A stretch of 64,000 nt of DNA from Aplectana chamaeleonis (GCA_029168955.1 JAPDOI010001162.1:151590-215589), one strand, 5' to 3'; shown: positions 10,790-22,362, counted from the stretch's first letter. Notes: generated by a model from the sequence alone, not told the origin. Program-made: numbers and translations.

Positions 10790-11245
10790 AGGCATCGTGC
10801 GCGCTGGGAATCTCCTACGATTCTTTGGGTACAATAAAAACATTCAGGCTAGCTGAGATCATCCACGAAACTTGAGGCTCTGTAAATGCGCGCACAAGTT
10901 ATGGCCACCTGAAAGCTGTTGTGGGATCGATGATCTAGACTTTCTGGTTCGATCATCTAACACTTTTTTCATAGAATGATGCGACCATCAAACAACATGG
11001 AAACAAATTATGTCCCATACTCCACATGCAGCAAAACTTCAATGCTGTCACTGGCCAGGTCTCAAAATGCGGAGAAATTTCCAACACATTTTTGCGCGGA
11101 ATTCAAATCTTTTTTCAGCGTATTCTAACTGGTTTTTTTAAGTCAAGGATATCCAGGGACTCTTTCAACATTTTTTTACGTGAAGAGGCCAAGCTATATA
11201 AAAACAGGGAAAAATATCATATGGTTTTCCTCTCGTACGATGCCT
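10790..11245. mobile_element. Type D TTAA-family element, degraded copy
   Basis: Starts AGGCATCGTGCGCGCTGG and ends CTCGTACGATGCCT. The expected flanking TTAA is degraded to ATAA on the left and CTAA on the right. The length (456 bp) fits the family. Confidence 0.55.
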
Positions 11246-12290
11246 CTAAGGGAGGTTTGCTCCGGGCTGCCGGCTGATATGGCCAACACTCCCGTTTTCT
11301 TACATGCGTGGCGAGAGGGTGCGATTACGCAAAGTCGATGGTCATCCTGGGCACACGATTCGCTAGCCGCTCACAGACGCTCCTTCTCGCGCGCCCTCGC
11401 CCTCTTGCTCTCACCCGCTTGCGCCAGCACCACGAAGCAAGCAGCAAGTTTCAAGCATACTGCTCCATCACTAAGACAGGTGGCATTAGACCTGTTGGAA
11501 AACTACTGCCCTTGTTTTCCATAATCCTACCACGAAAGTTGAAAACCGTGGGAAATCATCAGCCGTTGCGCCGACTCGAGCGATTGATCACCCGATCAAG
11601 CGTTTTCAATCGAATCAACACGAGGTGGGGAGCGTTTGCCTGTGTTAATTTGCGGGCAGCGTTGAGGAGCGTCGAGAGGCGCACAACAGCGGGAGCGCCC
11701 GCTCTCGCGACGTATGGACGCTGTCTTATGTCGTCGATTCATTTGCTAATGCCATGGTATCATACCGCAGTGGCAGTTCGCCTGGTTCAGCATTTCGCGT
11801 TTACACAACTAGTGGGCCCTCGTCAGGCCTGGTCGATCGACTGAGTTCCACCCGGTCGATACGCACCGAAATAGTGACAGACGGGCGCAGAAAATCTACC
11901 CAATGAGTCCGTTTGCGACCGCCTGCTTGCGTCCGCAATACACTCAGTTGACACTGGTGTTCTACGCGCGCACACGGGATGGGCCAAGGCACCCCATTTC
12001 GGTATTTCCGCCCCGATCTCAGTCGGTTTTTTGACCAAGTCTGATGGCGGCCTGAAGCCGAAACTACAATTGAATGGAGAACCTAAGGACGAGACGAGAA
12101 TATATTGGCTAACTCGAGGGGACGGAAATATCTTGTCCACCTACAAGAAGGCTGCAAGGTTGAGACTGTTAATTGTACCCAAAATCTCGTTTTCACGGTG
12201 GTTTTCCATATGGGATCTACTACTTTAAATTCAGAGAAGGTTTTATTGGAGAAAAGTATGGAACTATATTTTTTCGCAACCCTGTCTTAC
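11246..12290. other. GC-richer region, no gene recognised
   Basis: Overlapping open frames are present (for example 11308-11844 plus, 178 codons; 11823-12140 minus, 105 codons) but none shows a recognisable motif. They look like composition effects. Function unknown. Confidence 0.35.
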
Positions 12291-12652
12291 TTGACTTAAT
12301 CGGCTGGCTTCCGGCTGACGCGGTTAGTCTGCATCTTTGCCAAAGTGTGACGTCCTAATAGTCCGTCGTGTCCATTCGCCACGGTCCTCAGCCACAATTT
12401 GAACGTAATCCATCCATTGGTAGCTATTCCGCTTTCTGCGAAGTAAAACACTATGCCTTAAATGCCTTCCAATGCCCACGGATTTCAAATCCTTCTTCAC
12501 CACTTTCTGACCAAAACCTTCGACTATGTTCAGGCGGCCGTTTCCAGACAGGACTTTGAAGCGTCCCTAGAGCGTGTAGAACAAGGCGATCCAGTCCACC
12601 TTCTGTTGGAGATGGCGCTGGGAGTTGTTGGCACCTCCCTCGTGTGAAGCGC
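12291..12652 (-). repeat. 5'-truncated RTE retrotransposon 3' tail
   Basis: The minus strand encodes TRGRCQQLPAPSPT, PVWKRPP and FEIRGHWKAF-like shifted text, then an untranslated end (accgcgtcagccggaagcc, ccgattaagtcaagtaag). These match the C-terminus and 3' end of the full RTE copy (15250-18550: TRGRCQHLLTPS, PVWKRPPGRGRKFW; accgcgtcaggcgaaagcc). Relative to that copy there is an internal deletion and frameshifts. Its 5' edge abuts the gypsy-type reverse-transcriptase start, so it marks the truncation point of the LTR element. Confidence 0.75.
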
Positions 12653-12838
12653 GCAGAGTCGGATTGAACCATCTTTCTTCTGAACGGTGACGATAGGTGC
12701 AGCCCATACTGGGTGATCTACGGGCGAGAGCACGTCGGCAGCCACCAAGCGGTCGATTTCGTGTGAGATCCGCGGAAGCGCAGCATACGGGACTGGGCGA
12801 GCCTTGCGAAAGACTGGTTTGGTGTCGGGTTTCAGCAC
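12653..12838 (-). pseudogene. Ty3/gypsy-type reverse transcriptase, N-terminal stub
   Basis: The minus-strand frame reads KPVFRKARPVPYAALPRI, then EIDRLVAADVLSPVDHPVWA and APIVTVQKKDGSIRLC. This is the opening of a Ty3/gypsy-family reverse transcriptase (the KARPVPYA and P.V.V.KKDGS.R.C blocks, established family pattern). It lies in a different frame from the upstream gag-protease frame, shifted near 12850. It stops after about 60 residues, where the RTE tail begins. The palm catalytic motifs, RNase H and integrase are missing from the window, so the element is a fragment. Confidence 0.8.
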
Positions 12839-14304
12839 GAGTTTTGCTCTTGATTTCTACACCGTCCCAATCCTGGTGGAAATACTGCAGTGAACTGGTT
12901 CTTCAACCTTGTCGTTAGGGAAGAATGCAGCGTAGATGAAGACACGTTGAAGGCGGAGCCTTCTGTCAGACGGCAAAACAGCGGCTCTTGTTGAGAAACC
13001 CAGTCAACGCCCAACAATGACGAAGTATCGGCGACGTAGCATGTACCTCGTCCATTGTGACCATCGACGACGAAGTCGCATTCACATTGTCCACAAACAT
13101 TTAGCTTCTTGTGGTTGGCGGATTGCGAAGTGATGAGCGAAGGCCGAAACTTAGGTCGGCCGATCGCGGTCCAATCGGATTGGCTGAGCAGTGTGACATC
13201 TGCTCCGGTGTCGAGACGCATCCGAACCATCGTTCCATTGATCTGCACTGAACCGTAGATACGGCTAACAGGAGCGAAAACGGATGAGGTAGAGGCGATA
13301 ACGACGTTGTTTGCTCGCCTGTGTTTTCTTCTGTGCTGCGTACTCTTCTTCTCGAAGTTCTTGCAGAAACCTCTTTTGTAGCCAACAGTTTTGCAGTCGT
13401 GACACGTCTTGTTCATAAACGTGCAGTCCCTTGACCAGTGGTGTCCTCCACATTGGAAGCATGGAGAAGGCGGTTCTCGATCTCGAGCCTTTGAAGAAGA
13501 AGGGAGCACTCGGTCTAGGCTCGTTTTTGATTTGACCGCATTGACGCTTGATCGTGGAGCAGACCGTTCGAGAAGAGCAGCGTGTTGTCGGATGTCGATG
13601 AATTGTTGAATCTCTGAGGTGAGTTCCTTCAATGTCGTTTGCGGATTGTCTTCCATCTTGCGTAGAGCACGAGCACGGATATCGGCATCCATTGGAGAGG
13701 CAAGTCCACAAATCCACACCAGGCACTTCATTTGCTCGAAAGTTACGTCGTTGAATTCCGTCATTTCGTGACGTCGATTGACAAGTCCTGTGTTGTCACG
13801 CAACATCTTTTCAACTCGTTGCGTTTTTAGGTAAGCGTAGCGTCGAGCGAAGATCGAGGTGTTGTGTCCGAACAGCTCTTTCAAGGTCTTCACAGTATCC
13901 GCCAGTGACACGTCGGAGGCTTTCTTCGGAAGGATATGACTTGTGAAGCGAGCGTAAGTCACGGCATCCAGCTTCGAAACAATCAGTCGAGCCCTTGCGA
14001 CGTCGTCTAGGGTTGCACCATCCTTTGAAATGACGTCTTCGTAGCGATTATACCATACGTCGAAGGTGCATCCATTGTCTGGTTCGTAGATGAATTCTTG
14101 TAGCCTGGTTGACAGCGAGTTAGCGACGAATTCGGTTGTAGTGACTGGAGTAGTCGACCCGGATGGTCCTCTATTGGAGACCATTCCCTCCATGCGTTTG
14201 ACTATCTCGTTGAACATCGACAGCTGTGCTTTGGCTTGAGCATCCAGAATTTCTCGAAGTTTTGCAGCGTCCCTCTTCGTTTCGGCTGGCTTACAAATGT
14301 TCAC
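12832..14304 (-). CDS. Gag-protease polyprotein of a truncated Ty3/gypsy-like LTR retrotransposon
   Basis: A 490-residue open frame. The N-terminal third is charged. The middle (about residues 80-260) is helical and capsid-like. CX2CX3HX4C (C282, C285, H289, C294) and CHDCKTVGYKRGFC (C301, C304, C314) form a pair of zinc-knuckle-like motifs; in the second, position 309 is Tyr where the knuckle normally has His. An aspartic protease active-site triad D365-T366-G367 sits in RLDTGADVTLLS. The roles expected from the family are particle assembly, nucleic-acid binding and polyprotein cleavage. The frame ends where a frameshift leads into reverse transcriptase. A leader with 54-bp repeats, a primer-binding site and one LTR lie upstream (higher coordinates). 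The intact frame suggests a relatively recent insertion, but the copy cannot be autonomous. The start is the first ATG after the leader. Confidence 0.8.
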   Translation of the reverse strand: MNICKPAETKRDAAKLREILDAQAKAQLSMFNEIVKRMEGMVSNRGPSGSTTPVTTTEFVANSLSTRLQEFIYEPDNGCTFDVWYNRYEDVISKDGATLDDVARARLIVSKLDAVTYARFTSHILPKKASDVSLADTVKTLKELFGHNTSIFARRYAYLKTQRVEKMLRDNTGLVNRRHEMTEFNDVTFEQMKCLVWICGLASPMDADIRARALRKMEDNPQTTLKELTSEIQQFIDIRQHAALLERSAPRSSVNAVKSKTSLDRVLPSSSKARDREPPSPCFQCGGHHWSRDCTFMNKTCHDCKTVGYKRGFCKNFEKKSTQHRRKHRRANNVVIASTSSVFAPVSRIYGSVQINGTMVRMRLDTGADVTLLSQSDWTAIGRPKFRPSLITSQSANHKKLNVCGQCECDFVVDGHNGRGTCYVADTSSLLGVDWVSQQEPLFCRLTEGSAFNVSSSTLHSSLTTRLKNQFTAVFPPGLGRCRNQEQNSC

Positions 14305-14477
14305 TCGTTGCGTTGATTGATCGGCCGTAGAGTACTAGTGCTCAGGCAGCAGTTCGACGTGGCTCAAAGTTTGTGAGCCGGGACTAATCAATCGATGGGT
14401 CCTTGTGCAGCCGGACTTCAAACAAGCCGGGACAATCTCAACCGTACTCGAAGAAGTGCCGGTAATCAATGGATCGT

Positions 14478-14692
14478 CGACAGTATTCGACCGGGCCTGA
14501 GGAAGAGCCGGGGTTGAATCCACGAATTGAGCAGCCGCTCGACAGGGCTCAAGGCAGAGAGCCGGGGCTGAATCCCCCAATTAATCAGCCGATCGACCGG
14601 GCTCAAGGCAGAGAGCCGGGTCTCAATCCTCTAATTGATCAGCCGATCGACCGGGCTCTAGGCAGAGAGCCGGGGCTGAGTCGAAGTCGTCG
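14478..14692 (-). repeat. 54-bp tandem repeat in the LTR-element leader
   Basis: About four units on the plus strand of the form gatcgaccgggctcaaggca..gagccggg..tgaatc...aattgatcagcc. The last three are spaced 54 bp and the first is more diverged. It sits between the LTR/primer site and the gag start, so it is in the 5' untranslated leader of the minus-strand element. Confidence 0.7.
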
Positions 14693-14710
14693 GGGCAGCA
14701 GCGTCCACGT

Positions 14711-14728
14711 CCGTAGTCCTGATCGCCA
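14711..14728 (-). promoter_or_regulatory. Putative tRNA primer-binding site
   Basis: On the minus strand, TGGCGATCAGGACTACGG lies five bases after the LTR end. It starts with TGG, complementary to a tRNA 3' CCA end, as expected for reverse-transcription priming in LTR elements. The matching tRNA was not identified. Confidence 0.5.
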
Positions 14729-14733
14729 GTTAT

Positions 14734-15039
14734 TGTAGAGCTGCTGCTTGAAGACGAGTGATGAATGAGCTTTATCGGCTACCGAAGAATTCCACACATC
14801 AAAAACATTCAGAGGCCCTCATAGGCCGCATCGTACATAACACGGGTTTCGTAATACGCGTTAACATGCAATGCTACGTCACAGCAATACACACAGCCGC
14901 CGCAGCCAAAGTGCAACGGCGAGGAGTCACAGTACAACACGGGCAATGACAACGTATTTGAATCACACGAAAGGCAATACAACAAAGATAAACACGTCAC
15001 AATAACTATACATAATTATACATCATTGTTCCTACAACA
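14734..15039 (-). repeat. Putative LTR (306 bp)
   Basis: On the minus strand it begins TGTTGTAGGAACAATG at 15039 and ends GCAGCTCTACA at 14734, the usual TG...CA boundaries, just upstream of the primer-binding site and leader. An AT-rich TATA-like stretch (15005-15025) lies near its start. The partner LTR is missing because the element is truncated, so the boundaries rest on terminal dinucleotides and position only. Confidence 0.55.
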
Positions 15040-15249
15040 GTTTTTTGCCGAATTTGGCAAATGCTTTTAGAAAATGCCCGTTTTTAGAAAACTTCGCGCG
15101 GGTATTGTACTTCCAGCATCAGCGCATCTCTACCACCTCTTGTTCTCGAAGTGCGAAAGTGAAAGCACGGCAGGGGCCCTCGAGGGGAGGAGGTGGTGGA
15201 GATGCGTTCTCCAGTTGGTCTCCCGACACTTCTTGCGCCTATTCGGCTT

Positions 15250-18200
15250 ATGAGGTCACGAAAGGCTTTCCCATCGTAATTGCATGTGACTATGAGCTGA
15301 AGAGGGGTGTGTACAAGTCTGTTGGTACCTGCTCGTTGATGCCCCTGCTTCTACTGAACCCAGCAGACGTTTGAGTGTACACAGGGAACGTTCGAGCGAT
15401 ATAGCGTGCACAACTATATCGCGAAAGTATCCCGCACATTGCATAAAGGTGTCGCCGTCCGGCACTCTAAGGCCTCTGGTCCATAACACCTTAGGATCCG
15501 TACCTAGGGAGTTCATGGAGTCTTTGGTCACAAGCCACAGCTTCGCCACCCTGAACTGTCGATCGCTGTCGAGTGATATCCAGAAAACTGCGCTATCCAG
15601 ACTTCTGAGCTATTTCCATGCACCGTTTGCTCATCAGCGTCGGAGAGTACACCATCTACTGCGGTAACGCTGACGATAGGAGAGTGGGAGGCTGTGCAAT
15701 AGCAGTAAGGAAGGATTTCAATGGTATGGTCAAGGAGTTCGGCTCAACGTCGTACCGGAATGCATTCGTACGACTGCGGGATCACAGAGGATTCAATCTG
15801 TGGATAGTGAGTGCTCATGCGCCCACTGAAACCGCCGAAGACATTTCGAAGGATGCGTTTTATGAGGAACTCAATACGTTGCTGGCCAGGATACCTTGTC
15901 AACATGCTGTTGTCGTGGGGATTGACGCTAATGTGAAGATGGGACTTGATCAGGAATCCGAAGTACTCGGTAAATGGCTCTACCCAGTGTAGCAAACATC
16001 GGACGATGGCTACCGCCTTGTCGACTTTTGTGAACGCAGTGGTCTGATTATTGCATCGACATTCAAGAGGAATCATCGCCGCCATCAGCTTACGTGGCAG
16101 GGACCAACCCGGCTATCTCCAGAAGAGCAGCGGAAGTGGAAGATGACAACTTTGAAACTACAGCTTGACTATGTCCTGACGAGGAATATTCCAGTATCGG
16201 ACATTCGAAGAACTAGAGCTGTGTGTGATGTCGCATTCGATTCGGATCACCGTCCTGTTCTGTTGAACTTCACTGCGAGGATTAATAAGAGGAAGCGAGG
16301 GGCTCAGCCTCTCCAGAGGATTGACATGACAAGTTTCAGAGATGAAGAGTGCAGAAGGAATTTTCGACAACGCGTTTCTATTCACATTGGAGTACGGACT
16401 AAGAAGAAACTTTGAGACGCCGATTCTTTTGTCAAGTGCATCCAGGACGCTTCGAAAGAGGCACTCCCGGTTGTACAGCCTAAGAAGAAGTTCGCCTACG
16501 TCTCAGAAAAAACAACATCTACCTACAACAGAGTATGTGTTCTTCGAAGTGCAGGAAACTTCGTGGAGGAGAAGCGTCTGAGGAGGAAGTTGCGTCGGCA
16601 GCTTCAAAGTGACCGCGAACGAGAGTGGACGTGTAGAGCTAAGGAGTTCGAGAAGGCTTGGGAGGAGAAGAATCCGAGGAAAGCCTACACGTTGCTGCGA
16701 CAGTATAGCGGGAAGATGAAGAGATGTTCTCCTGTCCTGAACACTACCAATGGAGTTGCAGTTGGTGATGCGACGCTGCCAAAATGGAAGGATTACTTCA
16801 GTTCACTACTGAATCGTCCAGCGCCATCAGTACCTGAGCTCCCGCAAGTTCAGAGAGCACATTACGTTATGTCAGTGAGGAACCGCCGACTGAGACTGAA
16901 GTTTTGGATTGTGTCCGGAAAATGAAGAATGGAAAGGCAGGTGGAGATGACAACATCACTGCTGAAATGCTGAAAGCTCTTCCTCCGTCTGAGATTCGTG
17001 AAATGACCAACACCATCCTTGCTAAATGGATGAGCGAAAGGATACCCGATTCGTGGAGACATGCGATCATCGTACCTCTTCACAAGAAGCTATCCGTCAC
17101 GGATCCTAAGAACTACAGAGGAATCTCTCTACTTCGTGTCATGTACAAGGTTTTAGAACGTATCATTCTCGAGCGACTTATCAAACATCGTGAAGGAACG
17201 ACCAGAGATGAGCAAGCCGGTTTTCGACCTGGAAGATCGACCATCGACCAAGTGTTCGTCGTGAGAAGAGTAATTGAATCGTGGCAGCGGTTTTCGAAGT
17301 CATTACAGCTTGCTTTTTTAGACTTTGAAGCCGCGTTCGACTCTCCTCATCGTGATCGATTGCTCTATGCTCTGCGAGCAGATGGGGTCCCGGAGAAGTA
17401 TGTTCGGTTAATCGAGGACATGAACAAAGGAACAACAGCAGCAGTTCGTACACCTGTCGGATTTACGTCAGCTTTCGAGGTGAAAACAGGAGTAAGGCAA
17501 GGAGCCGTTGCGGGACCTTTTCTTTTCAACTTCGCCGTTGATGACATCATGCGTAGAGTTGCAGAACAGTTTCCTGCGGATGTGATCCTAACACCATCAG
17601 GACGCTCCTTTGTCGACCTAGAGTACGCCGACGACATTGTGTTATTCGCTGAAAACAACGCAAAACTGCAAAGGATTGTGAACCTCGTTTCTAAGTATGC
17701 CGCAGCCTATGGACTTCGTCTTCGTCCCGACAAATGCAAGCAGATGTGGGTCTCTCTGAGGCCTTCAACGGGAGTTTGTGTGGACGGACAGCGTATCGAA
17801 CTGGTGGACGATTTCTGTTATTTGGGCTGTTTGCTGAAGAACGATGGTAGTTATGCAGCGGATATTCGACAACGATGTGCGAAAGCTACGTCTGCATTCA
17901 ATTCTCTAACCAAGTGTTTGTGGTCTACCACCATCGCGAAGGAAGTCAAGTTGCGCGTCTACCTATCCGCTATTCGCCCTATCAGGATGTACGGATCGGA
18001 GACGTGGGCAGCACCGAAGACGCAGATGGAAAGGTTGGATTGCACGGAGAGGAAGCTTTTTAGGCTTTTGCTTGGATATTTCTGGCCGCGTGTATGCCAT
18101 AACGAAGAACTTTACAAGGAAATCGACGCAGTACATCAACGCTTGACACGAGGGAGGTGCCAGCATCTCCTAACGCCATCTCAAGCAGCAATGGAAAGTC

Positions 18201-18550
18201 GACTTCGACTGCTCGGGCATATACTAAGAAGAACGCCGGATCGTCTCGTACAACACGCTCTAAGAATGATTCCAAATCCTGTCTGGAAACGGCCACCTGG
18301 GCGTGGGCGAAAGTTCTGGACGGATGTGGTTAAAGAGGATTTGAAGTCACTCGGCATCGAAAGACTGTTCAGTCGCGATGTTTCGTTTCGCAGGAAATGG
18401 AATAGTGACAGCTGGATGGAATGTGTTCAAATTGTGGCTGAAGACCGTGAAAAATGGACACGGCTGACTACTAGGACTGCACACCTCGGTGAAGATGCGG
18501 AATGACCGCGTCAGGCGAAAGCCAACCGATTAAGCCAAGTAAGTGAAGTA
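15250..18550 (+). mobile_element. RTE-type non-LTR retrotransposon, near full length, broken
   Basis: The span covers the leader (matching the fragment at 5390-5530), the endonuclease and reverse-transcriptase coding region, and a short 3' untranslated end (accgcgtcaggcgaaagcc, ccgattaagcc, aagtaagtgaag) that matches the tail at 12291. The exact 5' edge is unclear; the sequence from 15100 may also belong. No poly(A) tail is seen, as is common for RTE elements. Confidence 0.8.
15513..18505 (+). pseudogene. RTE endonuclease-reverse transcriptase pseudogene
   Basis: An APE-like endonuclease starts FATLNCRSLSSDIQKTALSR (from about 15540). A small deletion with frameshift near 15630 removes the usual catalytic QET-type segment. 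The frame from 15618 then reads ISVGEYTIYCGNADDRRVGG, VVVGIDANVKMG, LDYVLTRN and SDHRPVLL (catalytic SDH block). It is broken by in-frame stops TAG (15990-15992) and TGA (16413-16415). A further frameshift near 16865 leads into an intact 533-codon reverse-transcriptase frame to 18505. Numbered from the TTG at 16904, that frame has LDFEAAFD (Asp140), GVRQGAVAGPFLFN and the catalytic YADD at 241-244. The C-terminus carries TRGRCQHLLTPS and PVWKRPPGRGRKFW. The reverse-transcriptase part looks intact, the nuclease part does not, and the copy as a whole is not autonomous. Confidence 0.85.
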
Positions 18551-20115
18551 TGAGCTGAAGCACACGCGCACAGTGGCTTCCGTTAATCACGTATACTAAT
18601 TCCCTTTAGACTCCGCATTTGATATTCGATAAAAATTATGAGGTGAAAACCACAGCACATTAACGGATCGTTAACCGTTTTAGATACAGTTGTTGTAGGG
18701 CATGGGTATATGTGCATCTAAACGAAGGTTTACAACGGAGCTTTCAAATGTGGAAGTAGCAGCAGTCAGAGAGGTATGGATAAGGTGAGCGAATCCCATC
18801 GGAGTAATATCTAATATGCGTTTCAAAATTATAGACGCTTAAACAAAATGGGAGAAAATTATAATCCTTCTCGAAGGGATTTCCTGGCTCGTTAAGTGTT
18901 TAGTGAATAAGGAGAAGTATTCACATGCACAGTTCAAGTGCCTTGGGGTTTCTGCTCCTCCAAGTTCACGCGAGCTCGATTACATGCCGTTAATGACAAA
19001 CCAATATTCTTCTAGCAACGGCGTCGTTCTTCGAAGGTTGCCGATGAAACCAGCAGTATTCTGACTTTTGAAGAAGTAAGGCTAACAACAAAATACCGAG
19101 CAAGCTGGTTTCTAAAGGAGTGCGGATCTCTAGAAAGTTTCTTCCCAACTCCACACCGACCACCAGTGAAGTTCGAGCTAGTTTTTCGAGTTCTGGCCCA
19201 GAGGCAATGACGTCGGGGACAAATCAACAGAAGAGAAACGTTGTTCGTTGTCGACTTCGATCTGTTCTACACCCTACCCATCTCACATGTTCGCGGAAGG
19301 ATATCCCAATAGCGAGAACGGAAATACCATTGATGCAACTGGAACAATTCTCCCGAAATAGGGGAAGGCGTGGGGGGGAGGGAGCTCCCTACAGCACAAC
19401 AACAGAGGAATTCCCCTGCCCAGGTCTTATTTTGTTTACCCGGCAGCAGTTTCTCCCCATGGTGTTCCCAGAGGTCACAGCAAAATGTCTAGTCTTTCCT
19501 GAATTCCCGGCATAGTTACCCTGCATGTGCCCTCGAGAGGCAGCTCGGTCTCTAGAAATCGCGAAGTGTGACGCAGCCGCGAGACTAAACGCTTCATCGC
19601 ACCGTACAAGTTGTGGTTTTCTTTTCGTGTTCATCATGCTCCTGAGAAGTACTCAGGAAAGTACTCTCATCAGTACTTTCATGAGAAATTTTTTCCTTGC
19701 CCCGCTCAATTGTCTGTTCAGTCAAGAAAACAAAAGCAGTAAACTTTTTCTGTTTTTTTTTTCGAAAAAAATTCGGTTCTGGAACCGAAAATTTTTCGTT
19801 TTACTTTTTCTTGTTTCACAATTTGTCGAACACCCTGGTTCTCCGGAAAAGAATTTCAACCGTCTAAAAAGGTTTCTCCTTATCAGCATGGTAGGTCAGT
19901 TAATTTCTTTTATCCCTCTTTCACCGAAAGTTGATTAAAATTAAAAGATTGCTAATGTGCAAGTTTAGGTGTTCAAATTTCTCCTGTTAGAGAGTTTCCA
20001 AACTGGATCCTTTGCGCCTGTAATCGCTTTTCTTTTTGATCCTGTTAGATGACTGACGGAGAGCTGACCTTTTTTGATGAGACTTCGTACATTTGGCCTC
20101 CCATATCTTATCACT
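18551..20115. other. No gene recognised
   Basis: Open stretches at 19120-19515 and 19525-19938 (plus) have no recognisable domain. The region around 19640-19690 has repeats of 'agtactcatga' type, and 19740-19800 is T-rich. A short block near 20045-20070 (gatgactgacggag) recurs at 45340. Confidence 0.35.
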
Positions 20116-20742
20116 CTCCCACAGTCGTGGGGTAGTACGTCAGCACAACTGGGGTTGTATTTTAGGGCAAAAAGCGGATACAACCCCTCGATCTGAGCAG
20201 GAGCTGCTGCTAACAGCAGCATTTGCTGCCAACGTAAGCTGGGGTTCAACCCCTCGTTATCGACAGCCTGTTCCGCAAACGGAGAATGAATTTGAACTAT
20301 CACTCTTTTTAGCGGTGTTGGGGATGATAGTTGTCCCGGCCTGCAGCAAGGAGGTCAGCCTCGCCACGGTTCACAACGAGGAGGCTTCCCTTGCTATGGG
20401 ACATGAAGACGATCCCCTCAGCGTCCAAAATTGATGTCCGGAAAGTGACGCAAGGTCACCTTCTCGGACCGGCCTCAAACGGCCAACTGCCCCTCAGTGA
20501 GACTGGCCACCTTATATACCCGCTGCCGTCGTACAAGAGGATGCTGCAATCTTCATTCATATCAGACACATGCTAGCCAGGGTAAACAAAGGGGTTGTAT
20601 CCTAGCACAAGCAGCAGGAGCTCCTGCTAGTTGACAGCTGCTCCTGCTGTTAGCAGTAGCTACAGCACGGGTGCTGCCAATCCCTTTGTGCCGGAGTGCG
20701 ACCCCTATTATGCCGAAGTACTACCCTACGACTGTCTGAGAT
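20116..20742. mobile_element. Type E inverted-repeat element, copy 1
   Basis: The ends pair imperfectly: CACAGTCGTGGGGTAGTACG and the inverse of gtactaccctacgactgtct, followed inward by ggggttgtat and its inverse. It is about 627 bp. The interior has a palindromic CAGGAGCTCCTG block and gttagcagtagctacagca. A second copy of about the same length lies at 45545-46173 inside a globin intron. Confidence 0.7.
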
Positions 20743-21731
20743 AGTGCGTTGGTGATCAAAGTTTCAAATGCGAGCAGCGGTGAGTGGCTGTTAGCGCGAA
20801 CAGCCATTAGTGTACCCCACGACAGAGCCGTTGCGGTCGCAGAACACAGCGGCGTCGTTGTCGCCGAGGGCGAAGAAACCCGGCAAAACACTTGATTGAA
20901 CCCTCGGTAACTGTCGCTGCCACGCGTTGCGAATATTCATTCGAATACTTATACCTTGGAAAGGTTTCGAATAGATTTGCCCCGTTGCCGCTATTTATGG
21001 TGTACGGTAGATGACCGTGTGTCCGATTGGCAGGTATGACCACTTCGAAGGATTTCGAAATCGCGCCGCAAATCAAAAATTGGCGTCTTCATCGTAGCGT
21101 GGCGCTTCGATTTCGAAACATTTCGGCGTCTATTTCAGCTGCGAGCGGTGAGTTCCGTCCCAAAAGTTTCACTTAGGGCATTGGTATACTTCAGCGACGG
21201 ACACGGCGACGGAGTTTTCGCCGCTGCGTGAATTTCAACGCGCTTTTGCGTACCTGCATTTCTGCATAGTCGCATTTGCAGACCAATTAATGGATACCGA
21301 TTTTCCTCCTCACAATGTTTTCCTGAGTGAAATTGCATGAGGGACTTTTTTTCGTGAAAAATATCACAATGAAGTGTATGAAGCACTTATCTGCAATAGA
21401 TATTCATTCCAAATTCAGAGAAAAAGGTTCCCATTTTACATGGTACTCAAGCAAGACGGAAAATGTGTCCAAGTGAGAAAAAATTATGCAACGAGAACTG
21501 TACGACCTGGAAATATGCCTAGAAATGGTAGAAGTGGTGTATAAAATGCTGATTAAGTGACTACTGGCATAATTGATCATTTATTAACGCTACCTCCTTA
21601 GAAATGTTGAAAAAGTCTGAGAGGCTACAAAAATAGTTTTTTTAGAGAAATAATCGGCGCCCAGCGACATCACGTCGCTGGGGCTGTCGCCACGGCCACG
21701 GAGTATACCATGGCTAAGCCACTCAAAACTA
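20743..21731. other. No gene recognised
   Basis: Contains short CGAC/GTCGC-rich inverted words (20815-20900, 21190-21230, 21660-21705) reminiscent of type G and H element ends. They are too degraded to delimit. Confidence 0.3.
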
Positions 21732-21862
21732 TAAGGCCAGGATCATACTTCCCGCAAACAGCGACAGCGACGCAATGTTTACCATCAATATCGACCGTAA
21801 ATCTATATGCCTGATACGCACTGTCGCTGTCGCTGGTCGCAGAAAGTATGATCCCGGCCTAA
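21732..21862. mobile_element. Type G miniature inverted-repeat element, copy 1
   Basis: About 131 bp. Ends TAAGGCC(A/G)GGATCATACTT pair with agtatgatcccggcctta-like sequence, and the arms continue through gcgacagcg. A related copy is at 42856-42978. Confidence 0.75.
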
Positions 21863-22358
21863 CACCGTCAGCGACCCGTCGCAGCGACGGGCGCGTACAG
21901 ACCAGGGCTGTGCGTAACTGAATTTTGTAATTTCGTAAATCGTAAATCGTAATTTTTGAAATCCCTCGTAATTCTAAAATCGTAATTCGTAAATCGTGAC
22001 TGATAATGAGTAATAAGCCCACACAAGACCCAAACCTCATTCGATGTGGAAACACCGTAGCATTTCAGTGATGAGGTGTTTCAATATCGAAGAAGGTTGG
22101 AGGCTGGGTTTCAAAGTGACATTTTTTGAGCACTTGAATAAATATTCAGTACACATACGTGGGATAGGAGCGACTTTAGTAGACAAAATGGAAACTCTAC
22201 GTTTATTTAAGTACCACATCTGTGCCAGGTTTCGCCCAACTTTTGAATACGAAACCATAGGGAATCATCGCTCTACCAAACACAGTTCAGTTGAAGCTAA
22301 GGAGGGCAACACTGTGATGAGAAAAAATTTGCGGTTGGATAGTTCTAGCCTTAGCCTT
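21863..22358. other. Short TTACGATTTACGAA-type repeats, then unrecognised sequence
   Basis: 21890-22010 holds cgtaaatcgtaa words followed by variants. The same words with the adjoining block cagggctgtgcgtaa recur inverted at 39380-39545. The rest (22010-22358) has a 122-codon open stretch from 22044 with no recognisable domain. Confidence 0.5.
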
Positions 22359-22362
22359 TTAA

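Noticed and set aside
11308..11844. 178-codon open frame on the plus strand
   Set aside because: GC-rich stretch with several overlapping frames and no recognisable motif.
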